A stretch of DNA of 20,425 bases from Phycisphaerales bacterium (GCA_003153915.1 PMBX01000049.1:5923-26347), one strand, 5' to 3'; positions 1-6,905 are shown, counted from the stretch's first letter. The notes: a model not told the origin generated them from the sequence alone. Translations and numbers: made by a program.

Positions 1-293
1 CGGAAACTGTTGGGCAGCAACACCGCCAAGTCGTACCGTCCGCGGCGAACCCGCCACGCCAGTCGGACTAATTCCGCCAATGGCGACCACCCGCCGGGCC
101 GATAGACAATCGACTCATCCGACAACCCCAGCCCGGCCAACACCTCCATCACAGCCGGCTTGCCAACGTGCGCGATCCGGGCGGAGGCAAAATGCCCCCG
201 CAGCCCGCGCAACGCCGGCGTGGCCATAACCACATCGCCGATCCAATTGGGCAGGAAGACTACAATTTTCTCATAGGCCGGCATGGGGGGCAT
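1..293 (-). CDS. waaF: ADP-heptose:LPS heptosyltransferase II, 5' part only
   Basis: Glycosyltransferase family 9 enzyme that adds heptose to the inner core of lipopolysaccharide on the cytoplasmic face of the inner membrane. Only the first ~97 residues are present; the rest lies beyond the left edge. The N-terminus reads VVFLPNWIGDVVMATPALRG, the classic WaaF opening, and about residue 90 begins LAVLLPNSF, also typical of heptosyltransferase II. Two in-frame ATGs are possible, at 293 and 284. Neither has a Shine-Dalgarno sequence. A TAGAAT box overlaps the first ATG, which favours 284 as the real, probably leaderless, start. The gene follows the inositol-phosphate synthase gene by about 70 bases on the same strand. 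Another GT9 heptosyltransferase is possible, but the motifs fit WaaF best. Confidence 0.85.
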   Translation of the reverse strand, partial: MPPMPAYEKIVVFLPNWIGDVVMATPALRGLRGHFASARIAHVGKPAVMEVLAGLGLSDESIVYRPGGWSPLAELVRLAWRVRRGRYDLAVLLPNSF

Positions 294-322
294 TCTAGCA
301 GAGGGCAATCGCACATTGCCAA
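292..322 (-). promoter_or_regulatory. Candidate sigma70-type promoter of waaF
   Basis: On the minus strand there is a -35-like TTGGCA (317-322), a 19-base spacer and a -10-like TAGAAT (292-297), preceded by the extended -10 element TGC. The -10 box ends 7 bases before the ATG at 284, so transcription would start at or next to the start codon. The spacer is slightly long. Seen in sequence; function inferred. Confidence 0.5.
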
Positions 323-362
323 CACGTCGCGAAAACAATGGCCTGCCCGCAATCGGGGATCG

Positions 363-1556
363 CTACTTGGCCACCGTGGACTTGCGCGCCTCGGAAGGTT
401 GAGGGACCGCCGCGTAAGCCCTGTCGTCGCGGGCGGTTTGCGGGGCCGCCGCGGTAGAGCAGTCGGTGATGAACTGTTCCAGCATGGCGTGGGCCTGGGA
501 GTCGGTGTACTGCACGGGAGGATGTTTCATCGTGTAGGCGCAGACGGCGTTGAGCGGACCGGCTAGCTTGCGCTGGCGGGCCAGCTTGCAGCAGCGGATG
601 GCGTCGATGGTCTCCCCGGCGGAGTTGGGAGAATCCTCCACGCTCAGCCGCAGCTCCAGGTTCATCGGCACGCCGCCGAAACCCCTGCCCTCCAGCCGCA
701 GGAAGCAGACCTTGTTGTCCTTCTGCCAGGGCACGAAGTCGGCCGGGCCGATGTGCACCTGGTCTTCCGGCAGCGGCACGTCGAGTTGAGACTGTACCGC
801 CTGGGTCTTGGAGATCCGCTTGCTGGCGAGCCGCGCGTGGTTGAGCATGTTCAGGAAGTCGGTGTTGCCGCCGGTGTTTAGCTGGTAGGTGGCGTCGATA
901 GTCACGCCTCGCTCCTGCATGAGCCTGGCCAGCACCCGGTGGACGATGGTGGCGCCGATCTGGGCCTTGACGTCGTCGCCGATGCAGGGAATGCCAGCCT
1001 GGCGGAACCTCTTGGCCCAGGATGGATTGGACGCGATGAAGACCGGAATGCAGTTGATAAGGCTTACCCCAGCCTCCAGGCAGCATTCGGCGTAGAACTC
1101 CGTGGCCTTCTGCGAGCCGACGGGCAGGTAGTTCATCAGGATTTCCGCCCCGCTATCCGTCAGCAACTTGACGACGTCGCCACGGCTTGGCGGCGGCTTG
1201 GACGAGACGACGAATCGCTGGTGCTGCGGGTAGTCGTTCATGTGCTCGGCCACCCCGTCCAGCACGTTGCCCATGACCACCTTCACGTCGCTGGTGAAAT
1301 CCCGGAAGAAAACCTTGGTGTTGTTGGGCAGAGCGAAAACGGCTTCTTGTAAAGGCCGGCCCACCTTGCGTTCGTCAATGTCCACCGCGGCGACGATCTT
1401 GACATCCGCCGGGGTATATCCCCCCAAGGCCGGATGCAGCAGACCAACCGTGCCGTCCTGCCCCGAGGACATGGATTGGGCGTAATAATGGATGCCCTGG
1501 ATCAACGAGGAGGCACAATTGCCGACACCGACAATCGCAACCCGGATTTCGCTCAT
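363..1556 (-). CDS. ino1: Inositol-3-phosphate synthase (myo-inositol-1-phosphate synthase)
   Basis: NAD-dependent conversion of glucose-6-phosphate to 1L-myo-inositol-3-phosphate, the first step towards inositol and inositol lipids or solutes; cytosolic. The 397-residue length matches the short mycobacterial/archaeal class, not the ~500-residue eukaryotic one. The Rossmann motif GVGNCASSL is at about residues 10-18. Family blocks follow in order: NYLPVGSQKATEFY, GDDVKAQIGATIVH, QLNTGGNTDFLNM, PADFVPWQKDNK and VEDSPNSAGE, covering the nucleotide and sugar-phosphate sites. The ATG at 1556 has an AGGA motif about 9 bases upstream and a good promoter (1629-1657). No clear terminator lies between its stop and waaF, so read-through into waaF is possible. 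The family call is secure; what the cell does with the inositol is not visible here. Confidence 0.93.
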   Translation of the reverse strand: MSEIRVAIVGVGNCASSLIQGIHYYAQSMSSGQDGTVGLLHPALGGYTPADVKIVAAVDIDERKVGRPLQEAVFALPNNTKVFFRDFTSDVKVVMGNVLDGVAEHMNDYPQHQRFVVSSKPPPSRGDVVKLLTDSGAEILMNYLPVGSQKATEFYAECCLEAGVSLINCIPVFIASNPSWAKRFRQAGIPCIGDDVKAQIGATIVHRVLARLMQERGVTIDATYQLNTGGNTDFLNMLNHARLASKRISKTQAVQSQLDVPLPEDQVHIGPADFVPWQKDNKVCFLRLEGRGFGGVPMNLELRLSVEDSPNSAGETIDAIRCCKLARQRKLAGPLNAVCAYTMKHPPVQYTDSQAHAMLEQFITDCSTAAAPQTARDDRAYAAVPQPSEARKSTVAK

Positions 1557-1628
1557 AACTCAAGTCCTGACCCGAGGCCAATAACCAGCCAAGGACCTCC
1601 CCAAGGGGTTGCCGATCCTACAGGTCCA

Positions 1629-1657
1629 ATTCTACGTGCCGGAAACATCGGCGTCAA
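1629..1657 (-). promoter_or_regulatory. Sigma70-type promoter of ino1
   Basis: On the minus strand, TTGACG (1652-1657, 5/6 to consensus), a spacer of exactly 17 bases, then TAGAAT (1629-1634, 5/6). Predicted transcription start is near 1622, giving a leader of about 65 bases. This is the best-matching complete promoter in the window. Confidence 0.7.
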
Positions 1658-1741
1658 CAAGCCTTCCGCCAATGGCCAACCGGTATCGGGCGCCGCGGCC
1701 TGGCCTCCGGTGGGTCGCAGCTACCTTGCTGAAAGTAAAGC

Positions 1742-2335
1742 CTACCCCAAGGACCTGGCAGGTTCAAGTAACAGCAGGAATTCCACGTTGCCTCCCTTGC
1801 CCCGCAACACCGATTCTGCGGCTGCAAGCACGACCAGGCCCAGCCGGTCCAATTGTCCGCAACCCTCCGCACAGACGGACCTTGCCTCCCCGACGGTCAA
1901 CGGCGTGGCCTTCTTGCGGCCTTGGGACTTGGCCAGTTCATAATGGGGCTTCAGAAGGGACACAATCCGCCCGCCGCCTTGGGCGAAGGACTTCAGCCAT
2001 CTCGCCGCCGCCGGGACGGCCAACGCCTGCGGGGTCCAGGCCACATCGATGACGACCAGGTCCACGGGTTCCGGCGGGGCAACATACAACGCGTTGGTCC
2101 GCTCCATGACCACCACGCGGGGGTCTTTTCTCAGCCGCCAGGCCAAGGCGCCATAACCGGTGTCCACCGCGTAGACCTTGGCGGCACCGCGTTGGAGGAG
2201 GCAATCAGTAAACCCCCCGATGTTGCAGCCGAAATCGGCGCAGACAGTCCCGGAAACGTCCAGCCGGAATGCCTCCAGCGCGGCATCGAGCTTTTCGCCC
2301 GCGCGACTTACGAACTTTCCGCTTCCTTGGGACAT
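1742..2335 (-). CDS. TlyA-family rRNA 2'-O-methyltransferase lacking the S4 domain
   Basis: SAM-dependent methyltransferase with an FtsJ-like fold. Characterised TlyA proteins methylate the 2'-O of cytidines in 16S and/or 23S rRNA. The 197-residue product starts almost at the linker KFVSRAGEKLDAAL. The SAM region is FGCNIGGFTDCLLQRGA (about 35-51), followed by VYAVDTGYGALAWRLR. A K-D-K-E set is in place at about K15, D97 (VVID), K129 (LLKPHYE) and E185 (NVEFLL). TlyA proteins normally carry an N-terminal S4 RNA-binding domain of about 60 residues. The upstream frame holds no S4-like sequence and runs into the rpsT terminator, so the ATG at 2335 is taken as the start. There is no Shine-Dalgarno, and a TATAAT box lies just upstream. 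The target RNA could differ from that of full-length TlyA. Confidence 0.82.
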   Translation of the reverse strand: MSQGSGKFVSRAGEKLDAALEAFRLDVSGTVCADFGCNIGGFTDCLLQRGAAKVYAVDTGYGALAWRLRKDPRVVVMERTNALYVAPPEPVDLVVIDVAWTPQALAVPAAARWLKSFAQGGGRIVSLLKPHYELAKSQGRKKATPLTVGEARSVCAEGCGQLDRLGLVVLAAAESVLRGKGGNVEFLLLLEPARSLG

Positions 2336-2341
2336 GAACGG

Positions 2342-2347
2342 ATTATA
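2342..2347 (-). promoter_or_regulatory. TATAAT -10 box of the TlyA-like gene
   Basis: A perfect TATAAT on the minus strand ends 6 bases before the ATG at 2335, placing the predicted transcription start on or beside the start codon. No convincing -35 hexamer is seen at 16-18 bases. It lies just downstream of the rpsT terminator, as expected for a new transcription unit. Confidence 0.5.
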
Positions 2348-2421
2348 CACCCCAGGAATCTCGAATCGCCCGTGGCAACCGCCTCGGTCCCTCGAAGATC
2401 CCTGGAAACGCGAATTCCCCG

Positions 2422-2455
2422 AAAAAAAACTGCTTCCACCGACGAGCGGAAGCAG
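2422..2455 (-). terminator. Rho-independent terminator of rpsT
   Basis: On the minus strand an 8-bp perfect stem (CTGCTTCC with GGAAGCAG, 2430-2455, 10-base loop) is followed directly by eight T's (2422-2429). It lies about 40 bases after the rpsT stop. There is no T-tract in the opposite direction, so it acts on the minus strand only. Confidence 0.88.
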
Positions 2456-2495
2456 GATGAAGGCAGACAGATGATTGGCGAGAAGACCGGCGGCA

Positions 2496-2765
2496 TCAAG
2501 CCTTGGCGGTCTGCTTGTGGAGCCTCTTGGCCAGGCGGGACTTTTTCCTGGCGGCGGTGTTCTTGTGGATGGTTCCCTTGGCCGCGACGCGGTCCAACCG
2601 GCTGGACGCCGCTCGCAGCAGTTCGGCGGCCTTGGTTTTATCGGTCTCCAGGGCCTGCTCGAAGCTTTTGACGGCATCCTTGACCAGACCTTTGCGCCAG
2701 CGGTTGATCGCGCGACGCTTGACGTTTTGACGCATGCGTTTCTTGGCCGAAAGCGAATGTGCCAC
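2496..2765 (-). CDS. rpsT: 30S ribosomal protein bS20
   Basis: Small basic protein that binds 16S rRNA early in 30S subunit assembly. The 89-residue length and the sequence MAHSLSAKKRMRQNVKRRA at the start are typical, as are AINRWRKG and the lysine/arginine-rich tail KNTAARKKSRLAKRLHK. The start is GTG at 2765, supported by a strong Shine-Dalgarno (TAGGAGAG) about 8 bases upstream. The gene is monocistronic: a TATAAT box lies about 50 bases upstream and a strong terminator downstream. A GTG start is a common way of tuning rpsT expression (in E. coli it starts with UUG); whether that applies here is inference. Confidence 0.97.
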   Translation of the reverse strand: MAHSLSAKKRMRQNVKRRAINRWRKGLVKDAVKSFEQALETDKTKAAELLRAASSRLDRVAAKGTIHKNTAARKKSRLAKRLHKQTAKA

Positions 2766-2814
2766 TTGGATTCTCTCCTATCAGCCGCCGGGACTCACCC
2801 GGAACGGAACGGGG

Positions 2815-2842
2815 ATTATACCCGCCGCCCCGCCGTGAACAA
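2815..2842 (-). promoter_or_regulatory. Candidate promoter of rpsT
   Basis: Minus-strand TATAAT (2815-2820) with a weak -35 TTGTTC (2837-2842) 16 bases upstream. Predicted start near 2808, giving a leader of about 43 bases that contains the strong Shine-Dalgarno of rpsT. Confidence 0.6.
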
Positions 2843-2913
2843 GCCCATTTCCAGCGCCCCGCTTGAAGGATATTGACGAGTAAGGTTTGCCCAGCTTATC
2901 CGGGTGACGAGAG

Positions 2914-3387
2914 TCAGGCCGTTTCCTGCCAGTCCAACGCGTACTGCCGCTGGCGAGGCAACGTCGTCAAGGGCTGTTTACCGGCGTACCCGTCCTGTAC
3001 CTCGTGCCAGAACGACACCTGGTCCTGCCCGTACTCCCAGCAGAGGAAGACCTCCTGCCCGTCAACCATGCAGGGAAAATCAACGATGCCGCGGGACCAG
3101 TCCTTCAACTCCACGCCGATATCTTCCAACTCCTCCAGACAGGTCTGAAGCTTCTCGACCGTGCGAAGGAGTTCCTCGCGGGCGGTATCGCTTTGTTTCC
3201 GCGCCCCACACGCCGCGGCCGCCTCTAGCGTCTCCTGTAGATCGCTTAACCGGGCGTAGTAGCGAACCATGTCGGCGACGATCCGCTTGACCAACACCAG
3301 CGAACGGTTGGCCTCGCCGACGTTGAAATACCTCAGCCGACACTCAACGCTCGATCCGTCATCCATGCCGTAATCCACTGCCGTCAT
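2914..3387 (-). CDS. DUF2203 family protein
   Basis: Uncharacterised small protein family. The 157-residue product has the recognisable family layout: an N-terminal RYFNVGEANRSLVLVKRIV block (about 19-37), a helical, probably coiled-coil middle (about 40-90), and a conserved C-terminal half with GVELKDWSRGIVDFP, VFLCWEYG and VSFWHEVQDGYAGKQPL. No catalytic function is known to me. The ATG at 3387 is chosen because GGAG lies 7 bases upstream and the family homology begins soon after. The frame stays open to 3540, but that extension has no family features and no Shine-Dalgarno. It is divergent from truB and upstream of rpsT on the same strand. Confidence 0.8.
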   Translation of the reverse strand: MTAVDYGMDDGSSVECRLRYFNVGEANRSLVLVKRIVADMVRYYARLSDLQETLEAAAACGARKQSDTAREELLRTVEKLQTCLEELEDIGVELKDWSRGIVDFPCMVDGQEVFLCWEYGQDQVSFWHEVQDGYAGKQPLTTLPRQRQYALDWQETA

Positions 3388-3651
3388 CCCTGCTCTCCAG
3401 AGTGATTCTGAATGTCTATCGGTCAACAGGGGGCCAAAACATGAGATTGAGCGAATACTTGTAACATCTGCCATTGGGGCAGGCGCGGAAGGGAGGGCGA
3501 CCATCGCGAGTGCGAATCTAACCCCTTGCCGAATCGTCACCTACCAACGACGTTCGACCGCGCGGATCGACCTTTGTCTTTGTTTCTCTTGCGAGTGGAC
3601 AATAAACGGTAACACTTTGTTAGGAGGCCAAAGGATAACGAGTCGTTCCTG

Positions 3652-3672
3652 GCGACCCGGAGCTCGGGTCGC
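3652..3672. repeat. 21-bp inverted repeat upstream of truB
   Basis: Perfect 8-bp arms GCGACCCG and CGGGTCGC around a 5-base spacer. It lies about 45-65 bases before the truB start and just upstream of the candidate -35. It could be a dimeric-regulator operator or an RNA hairpin; there is no T-tract, so it is not an intrinsic terminator. Confidence 0.5.
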
Positions 3673-3686
3673 GTTGCGCGGATTCT

Positions 3687-3714
3687 TTGCCCGGTCCGCC
3701 TCGATGCGTGTAAG
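3687..3714 (+). promoter_or_regulatory. Candidate promoter of truB
   Basis: TTGCCC (3687-3692), 16-base spacer, TGTAAG (3709-3714), each about 4/6 to consensus. The -10 ends 2 bases before the first GTG and 8 bases before the second (3723), consistent with a leaderless start at 3723. Weak by sequence alone. Confidence 0.35.
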
Positions 3715-3716
3715 CT

Positions 3717-4628
3717 GTGGGCGTGTTCGGTCTGTTGAACATCCACAAGCCGGCTGGGCCTACCAGTCACGACGTGTTGGACATCATCCGGCGGCGCCTG
3801 AGCCGGGGCGTCAAGTCCGGCCACGCCGGTACGCTCGACCCATTCGCCCAGGGCGTGCTGGTCATCTGTGTCGGCCCGGCAGTGCGATTGGCAAGTTACG
3901 TGCAGGATCGCCCCAAGGCGTATCGCACCACAATCATCCTGGGCGCTGCCAGCACCACCGACGACTTCACCGGGACCATTACCCCGGCGCCCCCGGCCCA
4001 GACGCCCGACCAACGCAAAGTCCGGGATGTGTTGGACGGTTTTGTCGGAAAAATCCGCCAGGTTCCTCCGGCCTACTCCGCCGTTCACGTCGATGGCCGG
4101 CGGGCTTATAAGCTCGCCCGCGCGGGCCGGCCAACGGATCTGCCGGCCAGGGAAGTCACCGTCCATTCCATCGAACTGTTGCGATACGAATATCCTCGCC
4201 TGGAGCTGGATGTGGCCTGCGGGGCGGGAACATATATCCGCGCCTTGGCCCGCGATATAGGTGCGGCCCTGGGCACGGGAGGATATTGCCAAACGCTGGT
4301 GCGCACGCGGGTGGGACCGTTCCGGCTGGAAGAGGCGATATCCCCTGACGAGGCGGACCCCGAACGCCACTTGCTGCCGGCCAGATTAGCCGTCGAGCAC
4401 CTCCAACAGGTCCAACTCGGTATCGAAGACTGCCTTGCCCTGGCGGCGGGGCGTCTGGTCCGATTACCCCAGGACATCGTAGCCGGTTTGCACTCCGTCC
4501 CCGCCGGTGACGAATCTACCGCGCGGCCGGAACTGGCCGTGATGGATCCCCAGGGGACACTGTTCGCCATTGCCGTAGCGATCCCCCCCGCCGGGACGAT
4601 CCGCGCGACGAAAGTCTTCCGCCGTTAG
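3717..4628 (+). CDS. truB: tRNA pseudouridine(55) synthase
   Basis: Converts U55 in the T-loop of tRNAs to pseudouridine. The 303-residue product begins FGLLNIHKPAGPTSHDV, the standard TruB opening. It carries the catalytic-aspartate motif GHAGTLDPFAQGVL (Asp at about residue 41), then YRTTIILGAASTTDD, PPAYSAVHVDGRRAYKLAR, and CGAGTYIRALARDIG. The C-terminal ~70 residues look like the usual PUA-like tail. Start codons are GTG at 3717 or 3723; neither has a Shine-Dalgarno, and the -10-like box favours 3723. An ATG at 3704 is out of frame. Unlike in many bacteria it is not next to infB, rbfA or rpsO. Its stop overlaps the argG stop on the other strand. Confidence 0.95.
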   Translation: MGVFGLLNIHKPAGPTSHDVLDIIRRRLSRGVKSGHAGTLDPFAQGVLVICVGPAVRLASYVQDRPKAYRTTIILGAASTTDDFTGTITPAPPAQTPDQRKVRDVLDGFVGKIRQVPPAYSAVHVDGRRAYKLARAGRPTDLPAREVTVHSIELLRYEYPRLELDVACGAGTYIRALARDIGAALGTGGYCQTLVRTRVGPFRLEEAISPDEADPERHLLPARLAVEHLQQVQLGIEDCLALAAGRLVRLPQDIVAGLHSVPAGDESTARPELAVMDPQGTLFAIAVAIPPAGTIRATKVFRR

Positions 4629-5830
4629 CGGCGGCCCCGCCCGCGCATTTGCAGGCCGAAAAGCTTGATGAAACCCGTGGCGTCCGAGGGCGTGTATTCG
4701 CTACCCATGGTGAAGCTGGCCAGCTTTCCCGAATAGAGGCTCTTGGGCGAGGTCACGCCCGCGACGGTCGCGCGGCCCTTGAAGCACTTGACCCGCACCG
4801 AGCCGGTCACGTTACGCTGCGTGGAGGCCACGAAGGCGTCAAGGGCCTCCCGCAGGGGGCAGAACCATTGGCCGTAATAGACCATCTCGGCGTACTTCAG
4901 CGATACCTGCTGTTTGTAGTGCAGCGTCTCGCGATCCAGCGTGATGCCCTCCAACGCGCGGTGGGCCTCAAAGAGGATCGTTCCGCCGGGGGTTTCGTAG
5001 GCCCCGCGGGACTTGATGCCCACCAGGCGATTCTCCACCAGGTCCACCTGCCCCACCGCGTGCCGTCCGCCCAGGGTATTGAGCCGCTCGACCAGTTCAT
5101 GGCCGGGCAAGCGATGGCCGTCAATCGCCACCGGAACCCCGGACTTGAATTCCACATTCACGTATGCGGGCTTATTTGGCGCCTTGGACACCGGAACGCT
5201 CATCACCCATAAATCGTCCAACGGTTCGTTGGCGGGGTCTTCCAGGTCCGCGCCCTCGTGGGAGATATGCCATAGATTTCGGTCGCGGGAGTATATTTTC
5301 TTTTTTGTCTGGGCGATGGGGATGTTGCGCGCCTTGGCGTACTCGATGGCCGCCTCGCGGCTGGTCAGCTCGAAGCTGGGGTCCTTCCAGGGCGCAATGA
5401 TCTGAAGTTGCGGGGCAAGGGCCATGTAGGTCAGCTCGAATCGCACTTGGTCGTTGCCCTTGCCGGTTGCGCCGTGGGCGACGGCGTCGGCGCCTTCCCG
5501 CAGAGCACAATCCACTTGGGCCTTGGCGATGAGCGGCCGGGCGATCGAGGTTCCAAGCATATAAACCTGTTCGTAGATGGCCCCGGCAGTGAGAATCTTG
5601 AAGCAGTATTGCTCGGCGAATTCCTTGCGCAGGTCGGCCACCACGCACTTGTCGGCCCCGCTGGCCAGGGCCTTGCCCTTAATACCGTCCAGTTCCTCGC
5701 TGCCCTGGCCCAGGTCGGCGGCAAAGGCCACAACCGAACAGCCGTATTTCTCCTTCAGCCACGGCAGGATCACCGAGGTGTCCAGGCCTCCGGAGTAAGC
5801 CAACACGATTTTCTTAACCTTACGCGTCAT
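4625..5830 (-). CDS. argG: Argininosuccinate synthase
   Basis: Joins citrulline and aspartate using ATP to make argininosuccinate, the penultimate step of arginine synthesis; cytosolic, normally a tetramer. The 401-residue length is standard. The PP-loop ATP motif AYSGGLDTS is at residues 11-19, followed by AFAADLGQGSEE, the substrate-binding block HGATGKGNDQVRFE, and YSRDRNLWHISHEG. The ATG at 5830 is chosen because AGGAG lies about 10 bases upstream and homology begins with MTRKVKKIVLAYSGG. The open frame continues to 5995, but only through the structured leader. The gene stands alone, without argH beside it. Its leader holds a strong terminator-like hairpin and an upstream TATAAT. It overlaps truB tail to tail by 4 bases, with no terminator between them. 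Confidence 0.97.
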   Translation of the reverse strand: MTRKVKKIVLAYSGGLDTSVILPWLKEKYGCSVVAFAADLGQGSEELDGIKGKALASGADKCVVADLRKEFAEQYCFKILTAGAIYEQVYMLGTSIARPLIAKAQVDCALREGADAVAHGATGKGNDQVRFELTYMALAPQLQIIAPWKDPSFELTSREAAIEYAKARNIPIAQTKKKIYSRDRNLWHISHEGADLEDPANEPLDDLWVMSVPVSKAPNKPAYVNVEFKSGVPVAIDGHRLPGHELVERLNTLGGRHAVGQVDLVENRLVGIKSRGAYETPGGTILFEAHRALEGITLDRETLHYKQQVSLKYAEMVYYGQWFCPLREALDAFVASTQRNVTGSVRVKCFKGRATVAGVTSPKSLYSGKLASFTMGSEYTPSDATGFIKLFGLQMRGRGRR

Positions 5831-5891
5831 GGTCTTTGGTCTCCTGACGATCCGGGTGGACATTCTGTAAAAAACGGGGCCTGGGTGGAAG

Positions 5892-5938
5892 AAAAAACCC
5901 GTCGGCGGGGCCGGTCTTATCCCGGCGGCGCCGGCGGG
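5892..5938 (-). terminator. Strong intrinsic terminator or attenuator before argG
   Basis: On the minus strand two 17-base arms (5898-5938, 14 of 17 positions paired, loop GATAAGA) are followed directly by six T's (5892-5897). It lies 60 bases before the argG start and about 115 bases after the stop of the upstream amidohydrolase gene. An outer 8-bp inverted repeat, GGGTGGAA (5942-5949) and TTCCACCC (5883-5890), flanks it and could compete with the terminator fold. It is either the end of the upstream operon or an argG attenuator. Confidence 0.8.
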
Positions 5939-5994
5939 TATTTCCACCCCTCCTGTGGGTGTAATCCGCGACGGTGGGGCTTCTCGTCCAAACA

Positions 5995-6000
5995 ATTATA
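5995..6000 (-). promoter_or_regulatory. TATAAT box upstream of the argG leader hairpin
   Basis: A perfect minus-strand TATAAT in the intergenic region. No recognisable -35 is seen at 16-18 bases. If active, the transcript would begin near 5988 and include the terminator-like hairpin before reaching argG. Confidence 0.4.
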
Positions 6001-6053
6001 GCCGGCAGGGATGATGGAGACCTGTCGCGACCGTGAATTTCCTTCCAAAATAA

Positions 6054-6905
6054 TCACAAAAATCTTTTTTCCGTCAACCGCGGGTCGCGGACGCATCGTC
6101 CGGTGTGCAGCGCGCCTCGTATCGCCGCGGCGCGGAAGGTGGCGCTGGGGTCATAGAATTTCTTGCCCACCTCGACGGTGTTGACCATCATGCCCGCGAC
6201 GTGGCGATGCAACGACGCGGTGATTCGCCCGTCGGGGGTCACGAAGACGCTGGGCCAGCGGCTATAGCGGCCGGTGGAGTTATTGGCGCTGATCCAGAAG
6301 GCGTTGATGCCCGCCTGGGCCTGGACTGTCTGGCGAATGATGTGCTCGTGGATGCCCGGACCGTCCATGTAACCGTTGTGGAAGGATTGCAGGATCACCT
6401 GCGCGCCCAAAGCCTTCAGCCGCCGGTACAGTTCCGGGAACCGCAGGTCAAAACATATCAGCAGCGCGCAGGTTGCGCCCTTGATCTTGCATGTGACAAA
6501 GCGGTCGCCGGGCGTGTAGACCTTCAGGTCCGCCTGCGTGCAGAACCGCTTGTCGTAGCGGTCGCGAATGGTCCCGTCGGGGCCGATAAGGTAGAGGCAG
6601 TTGGTGGGCTTGTGCGGAGTGGTTAGTGGATGGCTGCTGCCCAGGGCCACCCACAGGCCCAGCCGGCGGGCCTGGTCGCAAACGGCTTCGGTGGCCTGTC
6701 GCACAGCAGTCCAGTCCACCTTGCCTGGCTTGGGCGCGCCGTGGCGGGCGAGGTAGCCGCTGAGGCAACCTTCGTGGAAATGAACAATGTCCGCGCGGCG
6801 CTTCCGGGCGGCTGATAGATAACGGCAGATGATCCGCGCGTTGTGCCACGGGTCGAAACTCTCGGCGAACTGGACGGTGGCGATTCGCAATTTAGTTTTA
6901 GGCAC
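6054..6905 (-). CDS. Carbon-nitrogen hydrolase (nitrilase superfamily)
   Basis: Cytosolic amidase-type enzyme that hydrolyses a C-N bond through a Glu-Lys-Cys triad. The 283-residue product shows all three: E45 in FHEGCLSGY, K119 in RYDKRFC and C151 in LLICFDLRFPELYR. A further conserved Glu is at about 158. QAQAGINAFWISANNSTG matches the block before the C-terminal strands. The substrate cannot be read from sequence; omega-amidase, N-carbamoyl amidohydrolase and other branches are possible. The start is GTG at 6905, with GGAG 7 bases upstream. It lies inside the last codons of the AroD-AroE gene (8-base overlap), so the two are probably co-translated. It is probably the last gene of the long minus-strand block. 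Confidence 0.88.
   Translation of the reverse strand: MPKTKLRIATVQFAESFDPWHNARIICRYLSAARKRRADIVHFHEGCLSGYLARHGAPKPGKVDWTAVRQATEAVCDQARRLGLWVALGSSHPLTTPHKPTNCLYLIGPDGTIRDRYDKRFCTQADLKVYTPGDRFVTCKIKGATCALLICFDLRFPELYRRLKALGAQVILQSFHNGYMDGPGIHEHIIRQTVQAQAGINAFWISANNSTGRYSRWPSVFVTPDGRITASLHRHVAGMMVNTVEVGKKFYDPSATFRAAAIRGALHTGRCVRDPRLTEKRFL

Larger units (their letters stand above)
3388..3716. other. Divergent intergenic region between DUF2203 gene and truB
   Basis: 329 bases without a convincing gene. It holds a 21-bp inverted repeat (3652-3672), an isolated AGGAGG (3622-3627) with no start codon at a usable distance, and a candidate truB promoter. A minus-strand TTGACC (3421-3426) could be a -35 for the DUF2203 gene, but no good -10 sits at the right spacing. 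Frames open in the region are short and lack family features. Confidence 0.6.

Noticed and set aside
1589..1756. Direct repeat CCAAGGACCT at 1589-1598 and 1747-1756
   Set aside because: Only ten bases, one copy overlapping the tlyA-like coding end; could easily be chance.
2336..2677. N-terminal extension of the TlyA-like gene
   Set aside because: It runs through the rpsT terminator and overlaps rpsT in another frame; it shows no S4 domain pattern.
3537..4370. 277-codon minus-strand frame
   Set aside because: Antisense to truB and into the intergenic region; no domain recognised.
5831..5995. N-terminal extension of argG
   Set aside because: The frame is open, but it translates the GC-rich terminator hairpin and leader. 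A Shine-Dalgarno and family homology place the start at 5830.
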